Of a stretch of DNA of 64,000 bases, positions 23,479 through 36,420 are shown piece after piece. The stretch's first letter is position 1; the number at the start of each line of letters is the position of its first letter. The notes beneath the pieces were generated by a model that worked only from the letters and a program-made list of their open reading frames with translations, was not told the origin of the DNA and searched no databases. Location: NCBI GenBank assembly GCA_028641055.1, contig CM054059.1, positions 106,652,263 through 106,716,262 of the forward strand, in the 5' to 3' direction. Origin of the DNA: Alopecurus myosuroides. Lineage: Eukaryota; Streptophyta; Magnoliopsida; Poales; Poaceae. A program made the translations under genes and the position numbers.

Positions 23479-23648
23479 GATGTTTACTGTGTCACGTGTG
23501 TAACGTTCTTTGTAATAGCTGTAGGAACGGGTCACCAGGATTAGCTGACCTTTCTGTTATGGATCCGATCGTGGCTCCGCACGATCCCACAACTATGTAT
23601 ATGTACCATCTGTACTCAATGAATGAAAGAGGGTCGAGATCCATTATT
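23473..23648 (+). repeat. 3' LTR of Copia-1
   Basis: Starts TGTTGAGATG right after the purine tract GCGGGGGGC (23464-23472), ends GATCCATTATT. Length about 176 bp, with the last 129 bp matching the 5' LTR. Confidence 0.75.
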
Positions 23649-25379
23649 CTTCTCGTAGAATATAGGCACTGGCTGCTATAAGATCTGCTCAGAGAACAGG
23701 TCAGCACCGATAGAGGCACGGGTGGAACGACAAAGTCCACCTTGAAGCTTCCTCTTTACTGAATGACGACTGGCCAGGCGGGTATGGATTTATCACTTGG
23801 ATACGAGGATCAATACCATGCAATAAGATGCAGTAGTTGGTTGCCTTAACGTTTAGGCATGAAAGTGAGCTCGGAGCATATACATCGAAAGATGAACGAG
23901 AGTCACATGAGTTGTAATTGGTCTGTAGACCTATCCTTTGGGATTATGATAGTTCGATAGACGAACACGTCCTTCTAATCATAACCCTGATGTGGATCTC
24001 GAGTAATTGAATACTGATTATGAGGATTGATATTCCCACTGAAATTGAAGCTTAGTTCCATAATCTTGTGCTCTACCACTTGTTTCCGTAAGAATATCCC
24101 AATTGAAGCACCTTGAAGTTGTCAACGTTTCGAAGTGTGACATACACTGGTTGACAAAAGTACGGGTGTGTATACTATTATACACACATGCAGACAATTG
24201 AGATATGTGTCTATTAATAGACAAGGAGCTGAAAAAGTTATTTCAGATACAAACAAGATATGAGATATCTCACGAACTTGTTTGTATACAAGAGAAACAA
24301 AGATTAAATTTGGTGAATAATACGTATGTGTACTAATCTTGGTACATACGAGGATCGGAGACATAGAATGTCCTAGTCTCGCAAGAAATAGGGCACCAGT
24401 CTTAATCTTGTTTTCTTCTCCGGTAAAAGCTCTAGGAGTTTTGTCATTATTAATGACTAAGGGAGAAGAAGTTGTGAATGAATTCATTCATTACACTTTG
24501 GAATCTGGGAGAAAACTTATCATAAGTTAATGATAAGTGAGGATTAAATTTAAGAAGACATCCTAGTAAAACTGGCATCATTCTTAATGTTGAATATATT
24601 TTCTCTTAGAGAGAAAACACCAAAATAGGGACAATTGAAAGTTTATGGCATAAAATCTGGTAAAACCAGATTGGGTATATATTATTGATGTTCAAAATTG
24701 CTAGCAAATGAAGTTCTTGGGTATAGTGATTTAATCACAGAAATATCGGATCAGTTTCTCTTATGTGCAACATGATACAAGAATTACTATGACTTAAAAG
24801 GGACTAGCAAAGGAAAAGGAATAATAGGTGATGGAGTAAGATTACTACATTCACTATATTTTCCTTAGGGATTTACTGGGAGTTGTGGAACTTGTTGTCT
24901 CTCTAGGGGCGTAAGTTTGACTTGTGACCTTGTGGATAGGATATAATGAATCCCGCATATAGACATCAATAATATTAAAGCGTTAAAAGATAAATGATTG
25001 GTAACAATCATTTATGTGACAAGATATATTCCTGGCCTTGTCATGGAATCGAGTTACAACGTTTAGCGAGCATCTAGAAAGTTGTGGAAATATTCTACAA
25101 CTTTGATCACTAGGAACACCATAAGTTTATGGAATGTCCAAGTGACACAATCCAACCTTATTCGATAAGGATGGATTAAGGATGTTAAAATGCTATTACA
25201 TCTTTCATAATTCATGCTTTAGAGACTAATGCTTTACACTGGAAATAAAGCCATCTTAAATTCTTTTGTGATGTAAAGTATTTACAAGAAAATCGCAAAA
25301 TTAATATTTGCTTCTTTAATGGTAGTCTCAAGTATAGGGAGTTCTTCCCATCACCAAAGACATAGTTTTTGTCAAGGGT

Positions 25380-27124
25380 GTTCTGGAGAAATTACTTCTT
25401 CAGAAAGTCAGTGGGAGACAGTACAGTTCGACGAGATTAGATCTTCGTAATCATGTCAGAGTGGCGCGGCACCGAAAATAATTTTGGTGATTGCCATTGT
25501 GAATGATACGGAAGTTCTTACATGTGATGTAAAACTTCAATCGAGCTTAGTGACTAGACTAAATAGATCACAATATTATTGTTTCACAATAATGAGAATA
25601 TGATTTGAGGGAAGCATTGATGGACCCTAACTCCAAAGATGTGGCTAAGCACCATAAAATCCGGATAGAGTCCATAAACGAAAGTCAAGTTTGGAACTTG
25701 GTGTCGGGTTTTTTGTGCTCGCTAACAGGAGCATAGAGCTTAACTTTCGTTAATGGACATGTAAACAAAATGGATGGAGACATCCATAAAGGCTTGACTT
25801 GTTTACAAGTTCAGGGGAATGACTGCGATGAGATTTAATCTCCCGTAGCATGAGTTTTTTGTTTACACGGATTATTCTAGCAAGCACTGCATAACTTGTC
25901 TACAAGATATTGCAAGTGAGAATATTCAAAACAAAATATGCTAGAAGGGAATGCAAGTTTTAGTCATCCATTGATGAAACTAAAATAAATCATTAAGGAG
26001 TTGGGATCTTCACCTAGATGAAATGATCAAAGTGTTTGACATCATCAAGGACGGTGAAGAGGCTTGAGGACTCAAGAAAGTCAGTGGGAGCACTGAAGAA
26101 TATTTCTAACACTTTATGTGAATAATGTATTGTTAGTTGGAAATATTGTTGCCATGGTAAATTTTTCATTGAAATTATATTTTGATGAAAGGAATAAAGG
26201 AAATGCAGTATAAGTATTTCTACTTTGGAAGTGGGTATGTGATAAACATTTGAATGAAAGTTCATGATAGAACTTTCGTGCATGGGACATAGTGTGGTTC
26301 TCGTTTTCCATCACTTATCTATGTTGGATCAAACGTGTTACAATCATAGTGCTAAATTGTTGAAAACAACAATTAACATTTTGGTGCAAGCCAAGGGAAG
26401 GATTTCTTTTGAAATATAATACTTATACAAGGCACGTCTATTCATAGTGAATAGAAAAAGAGACATATGATGGGCGACACGTATGAATGATCAAGATCAG
26501 TTATGTACGCCATAATATGTACACTAACCAGATATGAATTATGTTTTAAATGTTATGAACATAAATGTGATCATGTTGATGATCAAGGAGAAGATAACCT
26601 TATAAGAATATAAGGTACACTTCATAGTTGTGATAAATGCAAAAACAAATTAGTGTAAATTATTACACTAATAAAATGTTTGTTGCATAATCACAAAACC
26701 AATCAACTTAGTGTCAATAAGGTGGCATAGTGAGATGGAAGAAATTCCTTGATTAAACTTGGAGGAAAAAATTCCGAAGTTTAGAACTATGATAAAATCT
26801 ATAGCAATAGCGATAAGATGGGATACACTTTGGAAGTGTGAAGATTAAATGTTTTGATCTAAGTTCTGTAAAGAAAAAGATAGGGTACTTTACAAAAGGT
26901 GCAGCGATGTTGTGAAGTACAGACTGTTATCTTAGTTAAATCACCAAACATTTAAACCGCAAGGATCATTTGTGATGAAAGGGAGAAGTGATTCGCCAAG
27001 GTATGAAAATTACATGGACCCGAACTTTTAGATCCAAGGACAGATTCTACACCACAATCAACACTGCAATGCCATTGGGTGTTGAGCAAAGGAATCATTA
27101 TTGTTTCTTGTGCAAGTGTGAGAC
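25380..27124 (+). pseudogene. Remnant pol (reverse transcriptase to RNase H) of Copia-0
   Basis: Scattered blocks keep the order of Copia pol: a stretch at 25640-25710 that degenerates from a KSEI.SMN..QVWNLV-type segment, a KxxMDGDIHKGLT-like segment at 25760-25810, two copies of the AGTCAGTGGGAG linker (about 25405 and 26080) and the GTGNGAGACTGTTG tract at 27114. Stops occur in all frames. Homology is inferred by pattern and should be tested. Confidence 0.4.
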
Positions 27125-27919
27125 TGTTGTATGTATGTCCAAGAGACAATAAAATACACCAGTTTCATGATTAATGTATGATGTTTTTATGCTATAACTT
27201 ATATGGTCATTGAATATCAGATCCAGAGGAAAACCCATACGGACGGTACAAACATAAACACACCGTTATAACCCATTGTCATGTCTCACAGACAAACGTG
27301 TTAACATTAGATGGCCATGTTTTCCTGGTCATGGACAAATGTTTTGTCAATATTAATATGGGAACTTTGTTGTTTCAACATAGTGGCTAGGTAGACCCAA
27401 GTATTTGAGATACTACGAGATTTGTTTTGGTAAATGGTATCATATTAGATGGTTGTTTTGTTTGCTTCCTTAGACCATGAGAATATTTAATGATGTTTAC
27501 AGTAACGATCATTTTGGTATAGTCAAGTATCACACCGTAAACTTGGTGATCAAAAAGGCTAACACTAGGTGGTCACAAAAGTATTCATTCATTGTGATAG
27601 TTCAAGATTGGGAAGTACTCCTCTAGTTAATAGAGAGATACATCTAGGATCCACTCGGTGAAATAGTATCGGTAAATAAGTCTCCGCAGACAAGGACATG
27701 ACACTAGGCACGGGGATATTATGTCACTGTAACGAGTAAAAGGAATCATACCGGATATCGGGAATAATGTGATAATGTGATTAAAGATTTTAATCACGGT
27801 CTTATCATTTATCTCGTCCTGGGGTATTGATTGGTATCGTGAAGTAATAGGAACTTACTTAACAACCAACATATTCAGCAGTTTTCTTCGTATAACTTGT
27901 AGGAATCAATATGGACGTC

Positions 27920-29314
27920 TGAAAGATCGAGAGGTTAACTAGAGGGGGTGAATAGGTTAACTACAAATTTTAACTTCTTTTCGAGTTAACAAGATAGTGC
28001 TCAAATATAGATTGTCTAGATTATGCAACTAGGTGAAAAATCCTATATGTTGAGCAAGTACAACTAGCACAAGGTTAATATATAACTAAGCTAGTGGCAA
28101 CAAGTAAAGGTAAGTTGAGGAATAACCGAACACAATGACGCGGAGATGTATCCCGAAGTTCACTTCCCAATGGAAGCTAATCTCCGTTGGAGCGGTGCGG
28201 TGCCACCAATGTGGAACACCGAGTAGCCCTCAAATGGCACACTGTATCTCCTTCGAGTCCTTCCACCGATGTGGAGAGGCTCGAATCACTATGTTGCCGT
28301 TGAGGTTGACAACTAGAACCTTTACAAGGATGAGGCACACTCCACAACTTTGGAGGGTCCTCACCAAATCCCGAGAGCCACCAAGACTCTGAGAAACAAG
28401 ATCCACGAGCACAAGAGCTCCGGGGATATCAACAAGGCTTCGAGCTCCGATGATATAAGAGCAACAAGGTTTTTGGTTCCGATGAACTAAGAACTACATG
28501 ACCCCGAAGGGATGAGTGGGGTGATTTCTAATCGGCTTGGTGGAGTTGTAGATCGGGGATGTCTCCTCCAAATCCCAAAGTATCACTAGCTTTGGTTGGG
28601 GATTTGGGGAGATGCTTGAGCTTGAGCTTGGTCAATCAATGGTGGAGTGAGTGAGTGTTATTGACACTTTCTAAAGGTAGAGGATGAGCTCCTTTTATAC
28701 CGGAGAGGGAGAAAACAGTCGCTGGGGGGGGGGACTCCCCCACTGCAGCCCACCCCGGCCTAGGGGACCGGCCAGGCCGGCTAGGGTGTCCGAGACAACA
28801 CCATGTCCCACCCCGGCCTAGAGCCACAGTGGGGCCGGCTGGCAGCCGGTCAGGGGCCGGCGTCGCCCTCCCACCCCGGCCTGGAGCTGGCCCGGCCTGG
28901 GGCTGGTGTGGAGATGAAGCGAGGCCGGGGAGGCGCCTGGAGCACCCGGCCTGGAACCCGGCCTGAGGCCGGCGTGGAGCGAGCAGGGGTCGGGGCACCG
29001 CCCGAACAGCCCGGCCTGGGGCCGGCGTGGGGGAGGGCTGGGGTCGGGGCACCGCCCAAAAAGCCCGGCCTAGGGGCCCGGCCAGGCCGGCCAGGGAGGC
29101 CGGCTCCTCTGTTTTCTCCTCTCCCCTTCTCGTTTCTTTTCTTCCTTTTCTCTTTTCTTTTCTCCATTTTTGATGTCAATCGTATGGATGTCCAGGGAAG
29201 CGTATGATTGCATTTATCCATGATAGGCTCTGAAACATACTTAGGGAAAACATTAGATCTTCCAAATGTTGTGATCAAACACCGAAAACAAGATTAGGAA
29301 CAAATGTCCTTTCA
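27920..29314 (-). repeat. 3' LTR of Copia-2 (left, 1395 bp)
   Basis: Near-identical to 38857-39085 plus 43934-45031. It contains a GC-rich block (about 28735-29100) made of repeated GGCCTGGGGCCGGCGTGG-like units followed by a CT-rich tract. A unit of about 68 bp around 28975-29065 is duplicated here and single in the right LTR. Confidence 0.9.
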
Positions 29315-29330
29315 ATCTCCCCCTTTTTGA
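29315..29330 (-). other. Polypurine tract of Copia-2
   Basis: On the minus strand AAAAAGGGGGAGAT immediately precedes the LTR start TGAAAG. Confidence 0.85.
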
Positions 29331-30200
29331 TGTTTGATGACAACATACGGATTTGCATTACGGATAATTTACCATGGCCATTTGCAAGGAGATAAAACTT
29401 ATCGGGGTACTCCCCTATTTGTGTGCCTAATCATAAGATATATATATATTTGATGAACACATGGAGTGCAAATATTATGATTCTCCTCTCCCTCTATGTT
29501 CTATAGGACTATAGGATATGTGATGCTAACATGATATTCATATGTGAAGTGTGAAGATGATTCGAACATGATCTAGCACTATAGATGGATATGTATAGGC
29601 AAAGAGTTTGTTGAAACAACTTTGAACTAAGTAGTGAGCATACATGTATAGGCATAATGTCATCTTATATAAGTGATTGTATTGCGCACAAAGTAAATCT
29701 CACCATATCTTTCTTCTCATAGTGGTAGATGGATAAAGAATAACCTCATTATGGCTTCATCACATCAATTTGTGGGTAGATAGATAGTATGATAACCTTA
29801 CTATGATCTTCATCACATCAAATATCACATCACATAGTAGATAGATAGATAGTATGATAGATAATAGAGACATAGTCTTACAATAGTAACAAAGTTCAAT
29901 GAAACAAACAAATAGTAAGATCAACTAAGATCGAAGAAAGTAATAACGATGATAAGACGCAAATGGATGCATGATATGCAATGCAATGCGTGTGGGATAC
30001 TAATATTTCTCCCCCTTGGCATCAAGACACCAAAAAGGGAGAAAATGATGCACGTCCAATCACTCGTCATCATCCTGCGCGGGAAATTCCTTGGTAGGTG
30101 CCTGACTGGAACTAGCTGCAGCTGCAAAGGAGGCCCCAAAAGGGCCGAGAGAACTAGCGTCATCGCCAAGCCAGAAGGTGTGATGTGACTTCCATGTGTC
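29331..30200. other. 3' non-coding stretch of Copia-2
   Basis: About 870 bp between the extra gene and the polypurine tract. It contains short AGATAGATAG and CATCACATCA repeats (29780-29860). No gene seen. Confidence 0.6.
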
Positions 30201-31955
30201 CTACGGGAGCTCATCCGAGATAGAAGAGCTGAGTGGAAGGTGAAGAGCTGTCATGATAGCCCGCTGGTTGCGACGAGAGGCCTTGCCCTTACGATAGGAT
30301 TGATAGTCCTGCTGCTGCTTGTCAATGAAGAAGCAGTTCATCTTCTGAAGTGCCCGCTTGATGCTGAAAGTGCCAGAACCGGGGACAGTAGGCTCTAGAG
30401 AAGAAGAGCTGGGGATACCATGAGATGTACTAGGCGCCATGGACAGTGTGCGGGTACGCTTGGGGCCTTGAGCAACAGCTAACTCAGCCTCAGCAGCTGA
30501 GAGAAGAACAAACTGTTTGGGAGTCACCTTGGAGTAGTTGTTGATGAGACCAGCTGGGATCTTCGACTCAATGAGTATTTGAAGGTAGGAGCCATAGATG
30601 GGTACTCTCTTATCACGAACCACGGTCCTCATCTCATGCCACATAAAATCCAGAATATCCAAAGACTTGTTGTTCCTCATAGCAGTGCCAATGTGAAAGA
30701 GAAGATTTACCAACCATTTGCAGACCTCGCCCTTCTCACCAAACTTGACATTAATAGTGTTCCGTAGAATGTTGTGCACAATGTACCAAGATTCAGTGAA
30801 GTACTTGACCTTAGGAATGTGCTGAGCTCCGGAGCCTGGTGGGTAGCAATGACGCAGACCATCTTTAGCCTTCATAAGATACTTCGGATCACCATGGATG
30901 CGAATGTAGTTCATAGCATCAAATTTAATCAGTGGAACACCAAGAAGAGAGCCAAACTCAGTCATGGAAGCAGTACACTGGACACCACCACTCATCCAAG
31001 TCAAGGTATGAGGGCCCTCAGTGGAGAAGAAAACAGTGGCATAGAACTCCTTAATCGGCTCTGGGGCAAATGGGCGAGAGTTAGAAGTCCCCATGAGAGG
31101 AGTGAGACCATGAAAATCCATAAGCTCCATAACCGCTGGCCAATGCGTGCGGGCTGTTTCCACATCAAAGAAATGCTGATCAACATAGTTGTTCTGGAGT
31201 TTGCCAAGGATGAACTCATACATAACCTGATGCATCTTGCAGAAAAACCGGGGGTCGGCACAAGTACTCTGTCCAAAAGCATATGGATTGAACTTCAACC
31301 AAGCACTCTCAAAATCAGTGGTACTCAGATCGCCCCAATTAGTAACCACTGCATCAGCTGGATTGATAGGAAGGGGAGCACCCTGTCTCCGAGAAGGAGT
31401 AGAGCCGGCAACAGAGGCAGCACTTTTCTTGCAAGGACGAAGATCACGTTGTGCATCGGAATCACCTGAGAGGAATGATGCATGGGTATGGACAATTATA
31501 GTAAGTGCACATGGTCATTGTTGTATATAAAAAATGTTCCATGGTGATGAGTGATAATTACGAGAACGGAAACAAAAATCATCTAGTGAATACAACGTGG
31601 ATATATCATAGCATGGAAAGTTAGGACTACATCATCGCATAGTATGACAGAAAGGAAATTTTTGTATTTTCTAGCATGACAATAGGAGAGTGGCAAGTGT
31701 GAACTATATCATAGCATGGCACGAAACAAAATATTGTTGTATTTCGAGACTACATCGTGAGGATCACAACTAGCTGAGAGTGATAAATCGAGGGTATGGC
31801 TAGTGTGACATATGAACTATGTGAGATCTATCATGAACACTAGGTGTGATGTGAACCCCCAAAAAAATGAACCAAAATATTATACCGATAGATATAATGC
31901 ACATAAAACACGGTATAGAAGAGGGGCCCTAGAGATTACCCAAGTTGGAGGCCAT
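30201..31955 (-). CDS. Extra 3' gene of the Maximus/SIRE-like element (env-position protein), spliced
   Basis: Two exons on the minus strand, 31940-31955 (ATG, five codons plus one base) and 30201-31465, with donor G|GTAATC and acceptor CTCAG|GTGATT, join in phase to 426 residues without a stop. N-terminal MASNLGDSDAQRDLR; central VTNWGDLSTTDFESAWLKF and PHTLTWMSGGVQCTA; the tail is Ser-rich then basic (RKGKASRRNQR). I see no clear signal peptide or long membrane segment, so 'env-like' describes position, not proven function. It lies downstream of RNase H and upstream of the 3' LTR, as in SIRE/Maximus elements, whose related gene products resemble plant 'putative plant transposon protein' domains. 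While gag-pol is riddled with stops, this gene is fully open, which is notable. The short first exon is inferred from splice signals. Confidence 0.7.
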
Positions 31956-33062
31956 CTTTGAAAAAAATCCACAAAATCAAGTCAGAGGATCTCCCCCAAG
32001 AGTGCACCAAAGAGAAATCCACGGGGAGGAGAGTCTGGAGGAGGCCGAGGGCTTGCAGTTCTATGACTTTGGGTGGTGGGGTGGGTCTAGGGTGTGGGGG
32101 GAGGGGGAAAGAGAGCTCCAAGTAGGGGCTCCAATGGTGGTGGTTGGTGGGGAGGAGAAGGGGGTGGGGGATGGGATCGTGTGTGTTGTGCAGGTGCCCG
32201 TGTGTTGGGTGTGTGTGTGTGTGCGCCCCGGCCTGGGGTGCCGGCCAGGCCGACGTGGGAGCGCGCGGGGCCGGGCGGGAGGCAGAACGCCCCGGCCTAG
32301 ACCCCGGCCTGAGGCCGGCGCGGGGGCGAGCGGGGCCGGGTGGGCAGCCGTGCGACCCAGCCTGGGGTGCCGGCCAGGCTGGCGTGGAGTGCGCGCGAGG
32401 CCAGGTGGGAGGCAGGGGGAGCCGGTCTAGAGAACCTGCCAGGCCGGCCGTCCAGGCCGGTTTTGGTCACAAAAAAATTCCTTCCCTTTTTTTTGTTAAA
32501 AACCCGGAATTGTTGTCCCCCCCTTTTTTTATTGAGTGTTGTTTTTTTTTGTTAAAAAAGATACAAGTTTATTTAAACGAGTGATACAACGGCAAATTTT
32601 CTTTTTATTTTAGCAAGTTTTACTCGACCACGTGCACAAATGTGATGTGATGATATGAACATGATGATTTCCATATGCATCCAATGGAGAAAAAAAGTGA
32701 ATTAAACAACATTGGATGCAATATGAAATATGAAAAACGAAAATACATATGAGTGGAACACAAAATGTCTTATCAATATGAAAACAAAACAACACTCAAA
32801 TCTTGATTTTTGGGCGGTGGCCTTAGCCACCATGTATGAGTATGTTCGATATGACACCGCGAAGATATATCTTGGGTGCATTGTCGAGACTCATCATTGA
32901 AGCGCATTATATCATTTGGAATGACCATTATGCATGATTTTTTTATTTATGCATTATAGGAGTAGTGTTGACTCACTTGTTGAGCTACACTCCCCCTATG
33001 TCTATGCGTACATCTAAAAACCAAATAAGAGTCTAGTAGAGGTGTGTATGCAAGATTTTCAA
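31956..33062. other. Spacer between RNase H and extra gene of Copia-2, with GC-rich array
   Basis: Positions 32210-32460 carry repeated CGGCCTGGGGTGCCGGCCAGG-like units (shown as a border, one unit about 20 bp), the same vocabulary as the LTR GC block. Poly-T tracts follow at 32485-32560. Long open frames here are side effects of GC content; no gene is called. Confidence 0.6.
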
Positions 33063-36000
33063 TCAACTAAAATTGCTTGCACATACGACATTGAGCTCAC
33101 TCCTTAATTGCTTGAATCTCTTCTCATCTAGAGGTTTTGTAAGGATGTCGGCAAGTTGATCTTTAGTGTTGATATAGGAAAGTGAGATATCTCCATTGGC
33201 CACATGATCTCGAATGAAATGATACCGAATCTCAATATGCTTGGTCTTGCCATGAAGTACTGGACTGTGACCAATCTTTATAGCACTCTCATTGTCACAT
33301 AAAAGAGGCATTGTCTTAATCTCAATTCCAAAATCCTTAAGACATTGACTCATGCATAAAAGTTGAGAGCAACAACTAGCGGCGGAGATATACTACGCTT
33401 CCGTGGAGGAGGTGGCAATGCAATTTTGCTTCTTGGAAGACCAGCACACGAGAGACCTACCAAGGAATTGGCAAGCACCCGAGGTTGATTTTCTATCCAC
33501 TTTGTCACCTCCCCAATCCGCATCCGAATATCCCACAAGATCAAAAGTTGTGTTTGATGGATACCAAAGACCATGTGTAGGAGTGTCGACCAAATACCTA
33601 AGAATCTTTTTGACCGCAATCATATGGCTTTCCTTGGGGTTAGATTGAAATCTTGCACACAAACCCACACTAAACATAATATCCGGTCTAGATGCACAAA
33701 GCTAAAGCAAAGATCCAATGATAGAATGATAAAGTTTGGGATCAACCGGCATACCTTCGTGATCCATAGTAAGATTCACGGTTGTTGACATTGGATAAGA
33801 TAGTGGCTTGGCATTGTTCATATCAAATTTCTTGAGCATGTCTTGAATATATTTTGCTTGACAAATAAAAGTTCCTTCATAATATTGCTTGATTTCAAAA
33901 CCAAGAAAGAACTTCAATTCTCCCATCATAGACATCTCAAACTCACTTGTCATTAATTTGGAAAATTGGTCTACAAAGCTCACATCAGAAGATCCAAATA
34001 TAATATCATCAACATATACTTGACAAACGAAGAAATGCCCATCTACACTTTTGGTAAAAAGAGTTGGGTCAATTACCCCAAGTACGAAACCACGATCTAC
34101 TAGGAACTCCTTTAGATGATGATACCAAGCACGTGGGGCTTGTGTGAGGCCATACAAAGACTTATGGAGGAGGTAGACATGGTTAGGATACTTGGGATCC
34201 TCGAACCCCGGGGGTTGTTTAACATATACCAATTCAATTAGAGGACCATTTAGAAAAGAAATTTTAACATCCATTTGATGCAAGATGAAGTTATGGATAG
34301 TGGAAAATGCAAGTAATATACGAATGGATTCAAGTCTAGCTACGGGAGCAAAAGTTTCACCGTAGTCAAGTCCTTCGACTTGAGAGTAGCCTTGAGCAAC
34401 CAATCGAGCCTTGTTGCGAATCACTTGCCCATGAGAATCTTGCTTGTTCTTGAACACCCATTTTGTTCCAATGACATTATGATCCTTGGGTCTTTCCACT
34501 AGTGACCATACTTTGTTTCTCTCAAAATTATGGAGCTCTTCATGCATGGCTTGAACCCAATCTTAATCTTCAAGAGCATAATAAACTTTGATAGGTTCAA
34601 CATGACAGACATATGAATGGATACCACAAAACTTGAGAACTTGTCCACGAGTGGAGACACTTCTTCCCAAGCCACCAATAATATTCTTTTGATAATGTGA
34701 CTTTTGTTGCAATCTTGAGGCTTGACGAGTCATGATGCGAACTAGGGCATCATCGACATTCTCATTTGGAGGGATATCTTCATCATTTGCTTCATCAAGA
34801 CCATGATCCATCCGGAGTGGAGTTCTTGGTGAAGAATCACCAAAATCATTTCCACCATTATCATTGGGTGGATCTTGATCACTTTCTTGATGAGGGGGAT
34901 CCACTTGAAGATATTGTTCTTGGTCTACCATTTGATTGGTGGTTGATGTAGAGGGCTCCAGTTGAGTAGATCTAGTCCCATCCACATTTGCCACAAGGTG
35001 TCCCTCAATGGGTATAAGTGGACCTATACCCATTCTTCCTATGTCTATGGAGGAAGGTTCATCACCTACATCATCATAATAAATTTGCTCCACTTGGGAG
35101 CCATTATCCACATGAAAATCCACATTCATAGATTCTTCAACACACCCGGTGGATATGTTGTAGACTCTATAAGTGTGAGAGTTCGTGGCATAACCAACAA
35201 ATATACCTTCAAAAGTTCTAGGATCAAACTTGGAAAATCTAGTTCCCTTAATGTAAAGTTGACATTTACACCCAAAAACTCGAAGATACTTGATGCTGGG
35301 TTTGTTACCGGTTAGGAGTTCATCTGGAGTCATACCAATCATCGGACGAAGGAAAAGTCGGTTAGATATATGACAAGCGGTGTTGATGGCTTCGGCTCAA
35401 AAGTTATATGGGGATTTAAACTCATCCATCATAGTTCTTGACATATCAATAAGTGTACGATTCTTCCTCTCCGCTACACCATTTTGTTGAGGGGTGTACG
35501 CAGCGGAATATTGATGTCTTATCCCTTCATCACTCAAGAATTCATCCATGGTGTAGTTCTTAAATTTGGACCCATTGTCACTCCTAATTGACAAGATCTT
35601 GGTTTCATATTGGCGTTGCACTTATGTGGCCCAAGATATGAACCTTTCTTGAGTCTCACTCTTCTTCTTGATATAGAACACCCAAGTGTATCTTGTATAA
35701 TCATCAACAATCACCAAACAATACTTTTTGCCACCGAGACTATCATATGTGGGAGGCCCAAATAAGTCCAAGTGAATACGCTCAAAGGGCCTTGTTGTGG
35801 AGATGATTGATGTATTGGGATGATTCTTCTCATGCATCTTTCCGACAATACAAGAGCTACAAGGACTATCTTTGAAAAAATTCACACTTGTTAGTCCTAC
35901 CACATGCTCACCCTTCACAAGAGTTTGTAAATTTCTCATACCGATGTAGCCCAAGCGGCGATGCCAAAGCCACCCCACGTCAGATTTAGCCATTAGACAA

Positions 36001-36400
36001 GTGGCGATATGTGTAGTTTCTTTTGAGAAATCCACTATATACATATCGTTTTCCACAAATCCAACAAAGGCTACTTTAAGAGAAATGGTGTGAAGAACAA
36101 GCACATGATGTCGCCCAAATACACATGTAAAATTGCATTCACAAAGTTGCAAAATGGAAAGAATATTATAGCCAAGGGACTCAACAAGGAGGACTTTCTT
36201 AATGGATGAATCCGGAGAAATGGCCACCTTTTCATGTCCCAATACCTAAAGTTGTGAGCGATCACCAATAGTTACACGAGCAAATTTGAGGAGTTGGAGT
36301 TTTAAATCATTCAACACTTCCTTGCTTCCGGTCATATGTGCGGAACAACCACTATCAATCATCCATGATGTTCCTCCGAAAGCACAACCCTACAATGAAT
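33063..36400 (-). pseudogene. Pol of Copia-2: protease, integrase, reverse transcriptase, RNase H (broken)
   Basis: Protease motif WMIDSGCSAHMTG at about 36385-36345. Integrase: WLWHRRLGYIGM, HLDLFGPP, SDNGSKF and NGVAERKNRT, keeping Asp-Asp-Glu. Reverse transcriptase: KWVFKNKQDSHGQV, KARLVAQGYSQVEG, and catalytic YVDDIIFGS at about 34010. RNase H: SDADWGGDKVDRKSTSG and CDNESAIKI, ending at 33063. In-frame stops: TAA 35622-35624, TGA 35397-35399 (NF*AEA, expected Trp), TAA 34563-34565, TAG 33702-33704, TAG 33393-33395; plus at least one stop between protease and integrase near 36245. All domains are present in Copia order, so decay is by point changes rather than by large deletion. Confidence 0.9.
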
Positions 36401-36420
36401 CAACTTCTTGTCTTAGGTGC

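Larger units (their letters stand above)
18825..23648 (+). mobile_element. Decayed Copia retrotransposon with very short LTRs (Copia-1)
   Basis: Order is 5' LTR, PBS, gag, protease, integrase, reverse transcriptase, RNase H, PPT, 3' LTR, which is Copia order. The 3' LTR is about 176 bp, unusually short; the 5' LTR lacks the first ~47 bp of it. Coding genes carry several stops and shifts, so the copy is inactive. No target-site duplication could be matched, consistent with loss of the true left end. Confidence 0.85.

Noticed and set aside
28636..29278. GC-rich open frames with Pro/Gly/Arg repeats in the Copia-2 LTR
   Set aside because: Produced by the GGCCTGGGGCCGGC array; not conserved in frame between the two LTRs.
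30774..31469. 231-codon plus-strand frame opposite the extra gene of Copia-2
   Set aside because: Antisense shadow of a spliced minus-strand gene that has coherent splice signals and position.
31945..32584. Several overlapping Gly/Arg-rich frames
   Set aside because: Side effect of the GC-rich spacer array; no start context or domain.
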